From: Winogradskyella ouciana
Lineage (GTDB): Bacteria; Bacteroidota; Bacteroidia; Flavobacteriales; Flavobacteriaceae
Direction: 5' to 3'
DNA length: 64,000 nucleotides
NCBI RefSeq assembly: GCF_009709615.1
Contig: NZ_WJYA01000005.1
Location: 248,001-312,000, forward strand
This document shows positions 7,287-17,069 of the stretch, piece after piece (within the stretch, counting starts at the first letter, position 1; every line of letters starts with the position of its first letter). A program made the translations under genes and the position numbers. Under the pieces are notes generated by a model. That model had not been told where the DNA came from. It saw nothing but the letters and a program-made list of their open reading frames with translations, and did no database searches.

Positions 7287-10172
7287 ATGAAAAAAAGTTT
7301 TTTAATTTTTCTGTTCGGAATTGTCTTTTCATTAGCGGGTTTTGCTCAGCAAACTATTGTTAAGGGAAGTGTTTTGGACGGAACGACAGGAGAACCAATT
7401 CCTGATGTAACAATTACTATTGAAGAAACCGGACAAACCCAAAACACGGACGGTAAAGGTGAATTTAGTTTTACCCAAAACGTTCCTCTTGGCGAACAAG
7501 TCTTAAAGGTGGAAAAAGTAGGCTATGTTACAAAACGTTACCCGATTATTGTTAACGAAGGACAAACTGTTGACATTAGCGGGATGACATTAGACTATGA
7601 TCAAAGTGATAAGGATGACCTTTTCATTATTTCAATTTCAGACGACAATTTGAATAGTGAAGATGATGGCCTTACGGACAACATTTCTGGTTTATTACAA
7701 GCCTCAAGGGATGTATTTCTTAATGCAGCAGCATTTGACTTTAGTGCCACATTCTTTAGGCCTAGAGGTTTAGACAATGCCAATGGTAAGGTTCTTATCA
7801 ATGGTGTAGAAATGAACAAACAATTTAACGGAAGACCACAATGGGCAAATTGGGGAGGTTTAAATGACGTACAGCGTAACCGTGTGTTTACTATGGGTAT
7901 GTCGCCTAACGATTACACTTTTGGTGACTTAGCAGGTACAAACAATATTATAATGCGTGCTTCTAAATATAGAAGAGGCGGACGTATTTCGTATGCATCA
8001 GCTAACCGTAGTTATACTGGCAGAGTCATGGCGAGTTATAGTTCTGGCCTTTTAGAAGGAGGTTGGTCGTATTCTGTTTTAGGTTCTCGACGTTATGGAG
8101 AAGAAGGTTTTAGAGATGGTACACTTTACGATGCCAACTCACTTTTTGTTGCAGTTGAAAAGCAATTGAATGAAAACCATAGTTTAAACTTTACTGGTAT
8201 TTATGCTCAGAATAGACGTGGTCGTTCTACAGCTATAACGCAAGAAGTATTTGAGTTGAAAGGACGTGAGTACAACCCTTTTTGGGGAGAGCTTAATGGT
8301 GAACAGCGTAATGCTAGAATGCGAGAAACCAATGAACCTATTTTAATGCTTAATCATTACTGGCAGATTTCAGATAAAGTTCGCTTGAATAATAATGTGG
8401 CTTATCAGTTTGGAGAAATTGCCAACAGTAGAATTGATAATGGTGGAACAAGACTGGTGGAATTTAACGGTGAAACCGCTTATATTGGTGGAGCTAGAAA
8501 CCCAACGCCAGAATATTACCAAAATTTACCTAGCTTCTTTTTACAAGATGATAATCCTACGGCTTATGATTATCAACAAGCCTATTTAGCACAGCAAGCT
8601 TTTATTAATGATGGTCAGTTGGATTGGTACAGAATGTATGAAGCCAATGCAGCACTTAGAGCTGATGGCGGCAACTCACTATACGCTATACAATCTGATG
8701 TGGTAAAAGATCAACAGCTAACTTTTAATTCTATTTTAGATGCGGAGTTAACCGACAATATTAAATTAAACGCAGCGGTAAGTTATAGAAACTTAAAAAG
8801 TGAAAACTTTGCTCGTATGGAAGATCTTCTTGGAGGAACTGGCTATTTAGATGTAGACTTCTTTGCAGAGGAAGATGACAACTCAACAATCAGTGATGAG
8901 GTAGCAGCAAATCTTGCTCAAAGTGATGTTAGAAACCCTAACAGAATTGTTACTGAAGGTGATCGTTATAAATATAATTATGAGATGCATGCTGATGTTA
9001 TTTCTGCATTTGCCCAAGCACAATTTAAGTATAACAAAGTAGATTTTTATGCTGGACTAAATGTTTCTCAAACAACTTATCAAAGAGTTGGTCTATATGA
9101 AAGTGGTTTCTTTCGAGGTGGAGGCAACGATGGTTCGTTTGGAGAAAGCGATAAATTAGACTTCTCTAATTATGGTATTAAAGGTGGATTTACCTATAAA
9201 GTTACGGGTAAACATTTAATTGATGTTAACGCTAGTTACTTTACAAAGGCACCAAGCATTAGAAATTCTTTTGGTAACGCAAGACAATCTAATGCAAAAG
9301 TGATTGGCTTAGAAAGTGAAAAAATACAATCTGTAGATGTTAGTTATATATTTAGATCACCAATAGTAAAGGCTAGAGTTACTGGTTTTTATTCAGGGTT
9401 TAAAGATGGGTCAGACATCGGTTTTTATTTCACAGAAGATTTGGCTGGTTTAGGTGTAGATACAGGAGATGCTTTTGTACAGGAAATTATGACCAACATA
9501 GAAAGAAGACATGTTGGTGTAGAATTGGGTATAGAAGCACAAGTAACACCAACTATTAAATTAAAAGGTGCTGCTTCTATTGGACAGTTTACTTTTCAGA
9601 ACGATCCTAATTTATATTTAACCAGTGTGGATTTCTTAAATAGAAGTGATATTGATCCTCAAGTTACTTTTGGTGATGGTACAACACAGTTAGATGGCTA
9701 TCATGTTTCTGGTGGACCTGAACGTGCATTTCAAATAGGGTTTGAATATAGAGATCCAGATTTTTGGAATGTTGGTGTAACAAGTAACTTCTTTTCTAAT
9801 GCGTATTTAGATGTAAGCAACTTGGCAAGATCAGCTAACTTTACCTCGGATTTTGATGGAAACACATTTAACGATTATGATCCTGACCTTGCTAAAGAGT
9901 TACTAAAGCAAGAGCAGTTTGATGATTATATGTTAGTTAACATCCTTGGTGGTAAATCTTGGAAAATAAATGATTACTTTGTAGGGTTCTTTGCAACCAT
10001 AAATAATGTATTTGACCAAGAGTATAAAACCGGTGGTTTTGAGCAATCGCGTTTAGCAAACTTTAGACGTATCAGTGAAGATAAGTCAAGAGAAAACGGC
10101 CCTATATTTGGTCCTAGATATTTCTTCGGTAACGGTACGACATATTACTTTAACGTTTATGTAAGATTTTAA
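7287..10172 (+). CDS. TonB-dependent outer-membrane receptor with carboxypeptidase-like regulatory domain
   Basis: A 961-residue protein. Signal peptide residues 1-20 (ends GFAQ); residues about 23-108 form a CarboxypepD_reg-like beta-sandwich (GSVLDGTTGEPIPDVTI); a plug follows to about residue 230; the rest alternates aromatic and polar residues as a 22-strand barrel and ends in Phe (FNVYVRF), the usual outer-membrane end. It imports a substrate using TonB energy. The classical SusC plug signature is not obvious. The next gene, 35 bases later, is a DUF5689 surface lipoprotein, and the divergent gene a secreted EEP phosphoesterase, so nucleic acid or phosphodiester uptake is a reasonable inference. 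Confidence 0.9.
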   Translation: MKKSFLIFLFGIVFSLAGFAQQTIVKGSVLDGTTGEPIPDVTITIEETGQTQNTDGKGEFSFTQNVPLGEQVLKVEKVGYVTKRYPIIVNEGQTVDISGMTLDYDQSDKDDLFIISISDDNLNSEDDGLTDNISGLLQASRDVFLNAAAFDFSATFFRPRGLDNANGKVLINGVEMNKQFNGRPQWANWGGLNDVQRNRVFTMGMSPNDYTFGDLAGTNNIIMRASKYRRGGRISYASANRSYTGRVMASYSSGLLEGGWSYSVLGSRRYGEEGFRDGTLYDANSLFVAVEKQLNENHSLNFTGIYAQNRRGRSTAITQEVFELKGREYNPFWGELNGEQRNARMRETNEPILMLNHYWQISDKVRLNNNVAYQFGEIANSRIDNGGTRLVEFNGETAYIGGARNPTPEYYQNLPSFFLQDDNPTAYDYQQAYLAQQAFINDGQLDWYRMYEANAALRADGGNSLYAIQSDVVKDQQLTFNSILDAELTDNIKLNAAVSYRNLKSENFARMEDLLGGTGYLDVDFFAEEDDNSTISDEVAANLAQSDVRNPNRIVTEGDRYKYNYEMHADVISAFAQAQFKYNKVDFYAGLNVSQTTYQRVGLYESGFFRGGGNDGSFGESDKLDFSNYGIKGGFTYKVTGKHLIDVNASYFTKAPSIRNSFGNARQSNAKVIGLESEKIQSVDVSYIFRSPIVKARVTGFYSGFKDGSDIGFYFTEDLAGLGVDTGDAFVQEIMTNIERRHVGVELGIEAQVTPTIKLKGAASIGQFTFQNDPNLYLTSVDFLNRSDIDPQVTFGDGTTQLDGYHVSGGPERAFQIGFEYRDPDFWNVGVTSNFFSNAYLDVSNLARSANFTSDFDGNTFNDYDPDLAKELLKQEQFDDYMLVNILGGKSWKINDYFVGFFATINNVFDQEYKTGGFEQSRLANFRRISEDKSRENGPIFGPRYFFGNGTTYYFNVYVRF

Positions 10173-10207
10173 TAAAAGCTATGTTAGAACAAAATAAAAT
10201 ACAAAAA

Positions 10208-11629
10208 ATGAAAACTTTAAAAATTAACAAAATAATACTATTACTTATAGGCTTAGTAGTATTTAATGGCTGTGTTGAGGATGACGAATTTAGCACACCA
10301 GACACAACAATAAGCGAACCTAATATTCCTGATAGTGCTAAAGTACAAATTAGTGCATTAGCTGGTGAATTAGCTCAAGCGCAAGGGAACAGTTCTTTAG
10401 ACTATTCTGATGAAGACACCACATATTCTTATACATTTAATGAAAATGATTTGTTTATGGAAGGTTATGTTGTTTCAACAGATGAAGGTGGAAATTTCTT
10501 TGAGGAGATTATCATTCAAGATAATTTTGAAAACCCAACCATTGGTATCAAATTATTGATTGATGTAAATCCGTTATTTGTTCGTTATGAGCAAGGTAGA
10601 AAGGTTTATGTTAAATTAAATGGTCTTGCTGTCGGCATTACAAATGGTGTTTTAACTCTTGGTGCGCTAAATGGAAATGAGGTTGATAAAGTGCCATCTG
10701 CATCAGAAAATGATGTTATTTTTAGATCGGCAGAGAAGATGGACTTAGTCCCGCTTCCTTTAGCTTTTACAGATTTTAGCGACGATAAAACAAATTTATT
10801 TATTCAGCTACAAGATGTGCAATTCAACAGAAATCAGGCTACTGGAGATAACCCACAATCTTTTGCATCAGAAGAATCAGATCAATTTGATGGTGAACGT
10901 ACTTTAGAGAGTTGTGCAACTTCTGCATCTGTAATTTTTAGTACAAGTACCTTCGCAGACTTTAAAGGTCTGACGCTACCTTCTGGAAGAGGAAGTATGA
11001 GTGCTATTTTAACTAAGGATTTCTTTGGTGAAGTATTTAACGTTGTAGTAAACACTCCAGAAGATATCAACTTTGATAGTACAGACCGTTGCGACCCAGA
11101 CTTTTTAGAATGTACAGGCGCTTCTGGTGGAGGTTCTGCAATTTTCGCGGAAGACTTTGAAGGTTTCGGAACCTATGATTCTGAAGGATGGGATAATATC
11201 AATATCAGTGGTACTGATACGGATTGGTTTATCAGTAGTTTTAGTGGTAACTTCTATTCTCGTATTTCTGCATTTAACTCAGATAATGACGAAGCTGATG
11301 TATGGTTGGTTACTCCTGCTATTAACATGGATGCTACTACAGGTGAAGAATTATCTTTTGATATACAAGCTAACTTTGATAACGGTACTAACTTAACAGC
11401 CTGGGTGTCTACAGATTATGCAGGTGACCCAACAACAGCAACATGGTCTATCTTAGACGCAACAATTCCTATTGGTCCGGCAAGTACCTTTGGTAACTTT
11501 GAAACTGTTGGCCCTATCAATATTTCTTGTGTAGATGGTAACGCAGTTATCGGATTCTTCTATGAAGGTTCTGATCCTAGTGCGACGACAAGATATCATT
11601 TAGATAATGTTGTTGTTACTGGCAACTAA
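10208..11629 (+). CDS. DUF5689 lipoprotein with choice-of-anchor J domain
   Basis: Start chosen at 10208 because a lipoprotein signal begins there (lipobox LVVFNGC, lipidated Cys22); an in-frame ATG at 10181 would add nine polar residues. After the lipidated Cys, residues about 30-290 match the DUF5689 layout (OB-like, with GYVVSTDEGGNFFEEI and a Cys-containing C-terminal part). Residues about 310-473 resemble a choice-of-anchor J jelly-roll (AEDFEGF... WLVTPAI... YHLDNVVV). Expected on the outer membrane surface. It follows the TonB receptor and probably serves as its substrate-binding partner; the ligand is not known. Confidence 0.85.
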   Translation: MKTLKINKIILLLIGLVVFNGCVEDDEFSTPDTTISEPNIPDSAKVQISALAGELAQAQGNSSLDYSDEDTTYSYTFNENDLFMEGYVVSTDEGGNFFEEIIIQDNFENPTIGIKLLIDVNPLFVRYEQGRKVYVKLNGLAVGITNGVLTLGALNGNEVDKVPSASENDVIFRSAEKMDLVPLPLAFTDFSDDKTNLFIQLQDVQFNRNQATGDNPQSFASEESDQFDGERTLESCATSASVIFSTSTFADFKGLTLPSGRGSMSAILTKDFFGEVFNVVVNTPEDINFDSTDRCDPDFLECTGASGGGSAIFAEDFEGFGTYDSEGWDNINISGTDTDWFISSFSGNFYSRISAFNSDNDEADVWLVTPAINMDATTGEELSFDIQANFDNGTNLTAWVSTDYAGDPTTATWSILDATIPIGPASTFGNFETVGPINISCVDGNAVIGFFYEGSDPSATTRYHLDNVVVTGN

Positions 11630-11649
11630 AATTAAATAATTTTATATTG

Positions 11650-11686
11650 AGCCACATCTTAAGAGTTTAAGGTGTGGCTTTTTATT
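11650..11686 (+). terminator. Intrinsic terminator after the DUF5689 gene
   Basis: AGCCACATCTTAA pairs with TTAAGGTGTGGCT (one G-T pair) around a GAGT loop, followed by a T-rich tract. Confidence 0.88.
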
Positions 11687-11699
11687 TATAGATAAGCTT

Positions 11700-12062
11700 A
11701 TGTTAGATCACTACTATATTTCCGTGTTTAACTACTACAAAAAGACCTTAGGCAAACGGAGTCTTACGTTGGCATTATTGTATATTAATTTGCTAGAGCT
11801 TTCTATTTTATTCGCTTTAGCTGCTTTTTTTAAGGCCTTTGCCAGTCAGATGAGGGTCTTAACTATCGCTTCAACTAAATTCTGGATACTACTGGGTATC
11901 GTTTCCTTATTTATAATCTTTAAGAACTGGATGCGGTATAATGGAAAAAAAAGGAATGTTCTCAATGCTAAATTAAAAGCGAAGTCAATTTCTATATTCC
12001 TGCTATGGTTTCTTCCTATAGGATGTTTACTAATTGCTTTTGTTTTACTGCAGGTACAATAA
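11700..12062 (+). CDS. Hypothetical three-helix membrane protein
   Basis: A 120-residue basic protein with hydrophobic segments at about residues 24-46, 60-76 and 97-118, and Lys/Arg-rich loops between the last two. No family is recognised. It starts just after the terminator of the DUF5689 gene, so it probably has its own promoter. Its stop runs into a hairpin shared with the convergent metal-binding lipoprotein gene. Confidence 0.6.
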   Translation: MLDHYYISVFNYYKKTLGKRSLTLALLYINLLELSILFALAAFFKAFASQMRVLTIASTKFWILLGIVSLFIIFKNWMRYNGKKRNVLNAKLKAKSISIFLLWFLPIGCLLIAFVLLQVQ

Positions 12063-12092
12063 AAAAACGCTACCCAACTGGATAGCGTTTCT
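12063..12092. terminator. Bidirectional terminator hairpin
   Basis: AAACGCTA and TAGCGTTT arms enclose a short loop, with A-rich sequence before and T-rich sequence after, between convergent genes ending at 12062 (+) and 12115 (-). Confidence 0.75.
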
Positions 12093-12114
12093 AAATTATA
12101 TTTCTATTATAATC

Positions 12115-12627
12115 TTATTCTGATTTCTTCTCTTCAGAACAACATGCTTTTTTACAATCTTTCATGCAAGCAGCTTTATCTTTTTTTGCATCACCTGTAC
12201 AACATTCCATTTTACAGTCCGCTTTACACGTTTTCTCTTTTCCAAAATCATCTACTAATTTTAAATCTTTCACCTTGTAAATTTCAGCAACGCCAGTCAC
12301 TGCATCTTCAAGGGATTTTGGTGTCACTTTGGCCTCATCAAACTCAACCATAGCCAAACGCTTATCAAAATCTACTTTTGCAGATTTTACTCCCTCCATT
12401 TTTGCCATCTTTTTCTCAATGGTCTTTGCGCAACCCATAGCGCAGGTCATACCATCAATACTAAATTCTACTTTGGCATAAGTAGCATTAGGGTCTAGGG
12501 TTTTGGAAACATCTTTATTAGTAACTTCTACATCTACAGTCTTAACTTCTGGTTGAGTCTCATTTTTACATGATGTAAAAACCAAAGTCATAACTGCGAT
12601 GATACATATACTCTTTAATGTGTTCAT
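12115..12627 (-). CDS. Heavy-metal-associated (HMA) domain lipoprotein with Cys-rich tail
   Basis: A 170-residue protein. A lipobox (VFTSC, Cys20) makes it a lipoprotein. Residues about 48-115 are an HMA ferredoxin-like domain with GMTCAMGC, so the metal loop is Cys-x3-Cys rather than the usual Cys-x2-Cys. The tail from about residue 133 has two copies of C-x3-C-x3-CC (CKADCKMECC and CMKDCKKACC), metallothionein-like. It probably binds a soft metal such as copper in the cell envelope. No metal ATPase or efflux gene is adjacent. Metal identity cannot be told from sequence. Confidence 0.85.
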   Translation of the reverse strand: MNTLKSICIIAVMTLVFTSCKNETQPEVKTVDVEVTNKDVSKTLDPNATYAKVEFSIDGMTCAMGCAKTIEKKMAKMEGVKSAKVDFDKRLAMVEFDEAKVTPKSLEDAVTGVAEIYKVKDLKLVDDFGKEKTCKADCKMECCTGDAKKDKAACMKDCKKACCSEEKKSE

Positions 12628-12723
12628 AGATTTAAACTATTAAATTTTGGCTAAAACTAATAAATATTGGTGTTTCTTACATAAGAATTAACGAATTTTG
12701 TGATTCTTTTACAAAGCCTTAGT

Positions 12724-13602
12724 ATGAAAAACCCTAACGTTAAGTGGATTTATCTTATAATTCTTTCCATAATTTGGGGGAGCTCGTTCATATTAATTAA
12801 GAAATCTTTATTAGGACTGACTCCTTATCAGCTTGGAGCTTTGAGAACTATTATTACGGGAATAATCCTTTTGGCTTTCGGTTATTCTCAATTAAAAGAC
12901 ATCCCAAAATCTAAATGGAAATGGTTATGCATCTCAGGATTCTTAGGCTCTTTCTTTCCTGCTTTCTTCTTTGCGATTGCAGAAACAGAAATAGATAGTG
13001 CTGTGGCATCCATCTTAAATTCTCTCGTGCCACTAAACACCATATTATTGGGTTTTGCAGTCTTTAAAATCGCCTCAACAAAACGACAGGTTTTAGGTGT
13101 CATTATTGGTTTTATAGGTACTTCCATTTTAATTATGAAAGGATCTGAACTCAACCCAAATCAAAACTATTTATATGCTGGTTTTGTGATTGCCTCAACT
13201 TTGATGTATGGTGCTAACGTAAATATTATAAAACGTTATTTACAGGATGTAAAACCTTTAGCAATCGCGGCTGGTAATTACATTTTTATTGTTATTCCTG
13301 CGTTAGTCATACTATTATTTACAGATTTCTTCTCATCTGAACGACTTAACAATCCTGATTTACCGAGTGCTCTATTGTATGTTATTATTTTATCTGTATT
13401 TGGTACCGCTTTAGCCAAAGTGGTCTTTAATAAATTGGTTCAGATTTCTACCCCTGTTTTTGCATCCTCTGTTACGTATATTATGCCCATTATAGCTTTA
13501 ATTTGGGGAGTTTTGGATGGTGAAGCTTTTAGTTTAATCCAAGCTATGGCTTCATTGTTAATCTTAGTTGGTGTGTATTTATCACATAAACGCAAAGCAT
13601 AA
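12724..13602 (+). CDS. DMT superfamily (EamA) transporter
   Basis: About 292 residues with ten hydrophobic segments in two EamA repeats; the first helix carries IIWGSSFILIKKSL, typical of the family. The start at 12724 is an ATG; a GTG at 12700 would add eight residues. EamA exporters usually move amino acids, metabolites or drugs out of the cytoplasm; the substrate is unknown. The gene is divergent from the HMA lipoprotein and converges on the M16 peptidase pair over a shared terminator. Confidence 0.88.
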   Translation: MKNPNVKWIYLIILSIIWGSSFILIKKSLLGLTPYQLGALRTIITGIILLAFGYSQLKDIPKSKWKWLCISGFLGSFFPAFFFAIAETEIDSAVASILNSLVPLNTILLGFAVFKIASTKRQVLGVIIGFIGTSILIMKGSELNPNQNYLYAGFVIASTLMYGANVNIIKRYLQDVKPLAIAAGNYIFIVIPALVILLFTDFFSSERLNNPDLPSALLYVIILSVFGTALAKVVFNKLVQISTPVFASSVTYIMPIIALIWGVLDGEAFSLIQAMASLLILVGVYLSHKRKA

Positions 13603-13603
13603 A

Positions 13604-13631
13604 AAAACCGAAGCTTTCACTTCGGTTTTAA
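13604..13631. terminator. Bidirectional intrinsic terminator
   Basis: AAAACCGAAG pairs perfectly with CTTCGGTTTT around a 6-base loop. It serves the DMT gene (+) and the M16 operon (-). Confidence 0.88.
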
Positions 13632-13651
13632 TTTTATAAAAATTAAAGGTT

Positions 13652-15742
13652 TTAATTAAAATCTTCTGCTGTTACGCCTTCATTTACTTTAATCTCAGTA
13701 ACTTCTAAGTTAAGAACTTGAGGCCCTGTTGCTATTTTCCAAGTGTAAGGCATCATAACACCGTTTACTTCTTTGTAATTAGAATAATCTGTAACAGTGG
13801 TTACGGATTGCCCAGCAGTTTCGTTAGTTTCTTCTGCTCTTAATAAATAGCCTGTCTCAACGTCATAGTATCTAAATGACTCTTTACCGTCTTTAGTTAC
13901 CTTTATTTTGTAAACATCTGTGCCATCAATAGTAGTTTTACTATCTAAAGTTAAGGTAGATGATTCCATAAATAATTCTGGGAACAAACCTTTTTCGGAC
14001 TTTCTAGACGCGATATCTTTTTCGTCCATAGGAATTTTTCTCCCTTGTTGTTCCATATAACCAGTTTCACCATCAAAATTTTGCTTCATTACAGTACCCA
14101 TGCCTTCAACGATCATTTCCATAGAAAACTTATTCGGAGACATTTGCTTCAATATTGCTATAGGCTTAAATGGCGCTCCTTGAATAGTTACATCTGCAGT
14201 TGTTAAAGTCGAATTTACACTTCTAAGGTTTTCTTCACCTCCAACGGCATCTACATATGTCTTTACAACAGATTCTGCCGTTAAACCTTCTGGTAATGGT
14301 TTAGAATATACAGGCTTGTCAGTAGGTTTAGCATATTTATCATAATACTTGATTGGAATTCCTGTTTTTTCAAGATTCTCTAATACTTCACTTCCTTTAC
14401 CAACTACAATTATACGCGCATTTTCTGTCTTAAAATGCTTATTTGCTACGCGCATTACATCATCCTTAGTCACCGCATTTATTTTCTCTAAATAAGTGGT
14501 GTAGAAATCTTCTGGTAAGTCATTTAATTTAATGTTTAAAGCATAATTAGCAATTGTTTGCGGACGCTCTAATGCCAATACAAAATCACCTACATACTTA
14601 GCTTTTGCATTAGCTAGATCTTCAGAATCTACAGGCTCAGTTTTAATACGGTTGATTTCCTTAAGCGTTTCTACAACAGCACTATCCGTAACTGCGTTTC
14701 TTACCGCAGCACCAGCCGTAAAACGAGAAGCGTTCCATCTGCTGGTTCCAATGCTAGAACGTGCACCATAGGTATAGCCGTGTTCTTCACGTAGATTCAT
14801 GTTTAAATAACTACCGAAACCACCACCTAAAATCTTGTTGGCAATTAAAACTGAATGGTAATCGTCATCATTCATTTTAAAATCAACATTGTTCGTCAAA
14901 GAGATGTTAGATTGTACTGCGTTTGGCATATCCACAAAATTAATTTGCGTGTACTGAGCATTGGCTTTTGGCTCTGGAATAGTAATATCTACACCAGCTG
15001 ATTTTTCCCATTTCCCAAAATGATTTTTAATTTGTCTTTCTACATTACCGATCTCAACATCACCAACAACAACTAAGTAAGCATTGTTAGGGTTGAAATA
15101 CTTTTCGTAAAATGCCAATACATCTCCAAACTCAATATTGTTAACAGTTTCTTCTGTAACAAATTCACCTCTTGGGTGATTTGCCCCATAAGATAATGCG
15201 CCACCAACTCTACCAGCAACAGCATCTACGCTCTTTTCTTGAGACTTTAAATTTTCAATAAGCTTCTCTTTCTCTTTTTCGAATTCCTCTTTAGTCAATA
15301 ATGGATTAATTGCCGCATCAGCCATTAATTCAATGATTCTGTCAGAATATTTAGATAATGAACTTGCAAAAGCTCCTTGAGCACCAAAGCCTAAACTCGC
15401 TCCCAAGAAGTCAATTTCTTCATTAAATTCATCTTTATGAATATTAGTTGTTCCATTACCTAACATGGCAGCGAGGATACTAGAGACACCTGCTTTTTCA
15501 CCTTCCCTAATCGGTTTGTTATCTATGGTTAAAGAGTAAGATACTCTAGGTAATTTATGGTTTTCTACAACAAGGACCTCAATCCCATTATCTAACTTAA
15601 ACTCACCTGGCTTCTCTAATGTTATTTTAGGAGCTGGACCTGGCTCAGGTTGCTTAGATCTGTCTATTTGTGCATTTACACCTACTGCCATTAAAAACAA
15701 TACAATAAATGCTGATATTTTAGTTTTCATGTTACTATTCAT
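13652..15742 (-). CDS. M16 family peptidase, non-catalytic partner with LolA-like C-terminal domain
   Basis: About 696 residues from the ATG at 15742 (15760 and 15730 are possible); signal peptide ends near VGVNAQ. Residues about 30-460 form two M16 repeats, but the place of the zinc motif reads GVSSILAAMLGNGT, so HxxEH is absent. The C-terminal half keeps the conserved Arg-Tyr region (REEHGYTYGARS), as in processing-peptidase alpha subunits. Residues about 475-696 add a beta-rich outer-membrane lipoprotein-sorting-like (LolA/DUF-type) domain. It follows the catalytic M16 gene by seven bases and very likely forms a heterodimer with it in the periplasm. Confidence 0.87.
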   Translation of the reverse strand: MNSNMKTKISAFIVLFLMAVGVNAQIDRSKQPEPGPAPKITLEKPGEFKLDNGIEVLVVENHKLPRVSYSLTIDNKPIREGEKAGVSSILAAMLGNGTTNIHKDEFNEEIDFLGASLGFGAQGAFASSLSKYSDRIIELMADAAINPLLTKEEFEKEKEKLIENLKSQEKSVDAVAGRVGGALSYGANHPRGEFVTEETVNNIEFGDVLAFYEKYFNPNNAYLVVVGDVEIGNVERQIKNHFGKWEKSAGVDITIPEPKANAQYTQINFVDMPNAVQSNISLTNNVDFKMNDDDYHSVLIANKILGGGFGSYLNMNLREEHGYTYGARSSIGTSRWNASRFTAGAAVRNAVTDSAVVETLKEINRIKTEPVDSEDLANAKAKYVGDFVLALERPQTIANYALNIKLNDLPEDFYTTYLEKINAVTKDDVMRVANKHFKTENARIIVVGKGSEVLENLEKTGIPIKYYDKYAKPTDKPVYSKPLPEGLTAESVVKTYVDAVGGEENLRSVNSTLTTADVTIQGAPFKPIAILKQMSPNKFSMEMIVEGMGTVMKQNFDGETGYMEQQGRKIPMDEKDIASRKSEKGLFPELFMESSTLTLDSKTTIDGTDVYKIKVTKDGKESFRYYDVETGYLLRAEETNETAGQSVTTVTDYSNYKEVNGVMMPYTWKIATGPQVLNLEVTEIKVNEGVTAEDFN

Positions 15743-15749
15743 TTTTATT

Positions 15750-17069
15750 TTATTGATCATCTTTCTTAGGTAAATACTCTAGTATTAAACGCTGATTAGG
15801 ATTTAAATACTTCTTGGCAACGTCTCTCATTTCTTCTCTGGTGATGGAACGATAGATATCAATTTCGTTATTGATTAAATTTACGTCATCATACAACATA
15901 TAGTAACGTGCCAATGAATTGGCAATTCCTGCTACACTCGAGTTAGAGTTTACAAATTGATTCTCAAATTGATTTTGAAGCTTTTGATAATCACGCTCAG
16001 AAATTAAATCTGTCTGAATCTTAGCGATTTCCTCATCCATTTCCGTAATTAAAGTATCTAATGATACATCACCTAGTGGTAAACCAAACAAAGCGTACAT
16101 ACCGTAATCTTCTTGGCTTATGTTTACTGCTTGTACTTGTAAAGCTTGCTTTTGCTCATCTACCATCTTCTTGTATAAGACTGAGCTTTTACCTCCGCTT
16201 AAATATTGAGAAATCATATTTAACACATAAGAATCCCTATCTTTAAAAGAAGGAGTTCTGTATGCTGCAATTACAGCAGGAATTTGAATATTAGGATCGT
16301 AAGCCTTATCTCTCATAGATTCAGTGATTGGCTCTTCTTTAGGGAAGTTTCTTTCAATATCCTCACCTCTTGGAATTGGGCCAAAATAATCCTGAACCAT
16401 TTTCTTTACCTCAGCTTTGTCAATATCACCAGCAACTACTAAAACAGCGTTGTTTGGTACATAGTATTTTTTATTAAATGCTTGGAATTCTTCTAAGGTA
16501 GCAGCATCTAAATGCTCCATCTCACCAATCGTAGTCCCTTTATAAGGATGTACTTTAAACATGCGCTTTTTAATCTCAGCCAATATGTTTCCATAAGGTT
16601 GATTATCTACACGAAGTCTTTTTTCTTCCTTTACTACTTCATTTTGCGTATCTACACCTATCTGATTGATAACTGGGTGTAAAAGACGCTCAGACTCCAT
16701 CCAAAGACCTAGTTCTACACTATTAGAAGGAAATACTTCATAATAGTAAGTTCTGTCGTCAGTAGTATTGGCGTTATTGCTTCCTCCATTAGACGTTACA
16801 ATGTTAAACCATTCTCCGCGTGGAATATTCTCCGTACCTTCAAATAAAAGATGCTCAAAAAAGTGAGCAAATCCTGTGCGTTCTGGGTCTTCGTCTTTTG
16901 CACCAACATGGTACATTACAGATACTGTTACTACAGGAGCCGAATTGTCTTGGTGCAAGATAACGTGCATACCATTATCTAAATCGTACTCTTCAAATTC
17001 TACCTGTTGCGCGTTGGAGTGAAAACCAACTAACAACAAGAGCACTAGAGTAAAAAAGCTTTTTTTCAT
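15750..17069 (-). CDS. M16 family zinc peptidase, catalytic subunit
   Basis: A 439-residue protein with a signal peptide (ends SNAQ). The inverted zinc motif HFFEH is at residues 69-73 (His69, Glu72, His73), and the third ligand Glu lies about 76 residues downstream in VVKEEKRLR. This is the pitrilysin/processing-peptidase architecture. It degrades small peptides or processes proteins in the periplasm. The downstream gene encodes the non-catalytic half of the pair. The 297-base region upstream is shared with the divergent rplU. Confidence 0.9.
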   Translation of the reverse strand: MKKSFFTLVLLLLVGFHSNAQQVEFEEYDLDNGMHVILHQDNSAPVVTVSVMYHVGAKDEDPERTGFAHFFEHLLFEGTENIPRGEWFNIVTSNGGSNNANTTDDRTYYYEVFPSNSVELGLWMESERLLHPVINQIGVDTQNEVVKEEKRLRVDNQPYGNILAEIKKRMFKVHPYKGTTIGEMEHLDAATLEEFQAFNKKYYVPNNAVLVVAGDIDKAEVKKMVQDYFGPIPRGEDIERNFPKEEPITESMRDKAYDPNIQIPAVIAAYRTPSFKDRDSYVLNMISQYLSGGKSSVLYKKMVDEQKQALQVQAVNISQEDYGMYALFGLPLGDVSLDTLITEMDEEIAKIQTDLISERDYQKLQNQFENQFVNSNSSVAGIANSLARYYMLYDDVNLINNEIDIYRSITREEMRDVAKKYLNPNQRLILEYLPKKDDQ

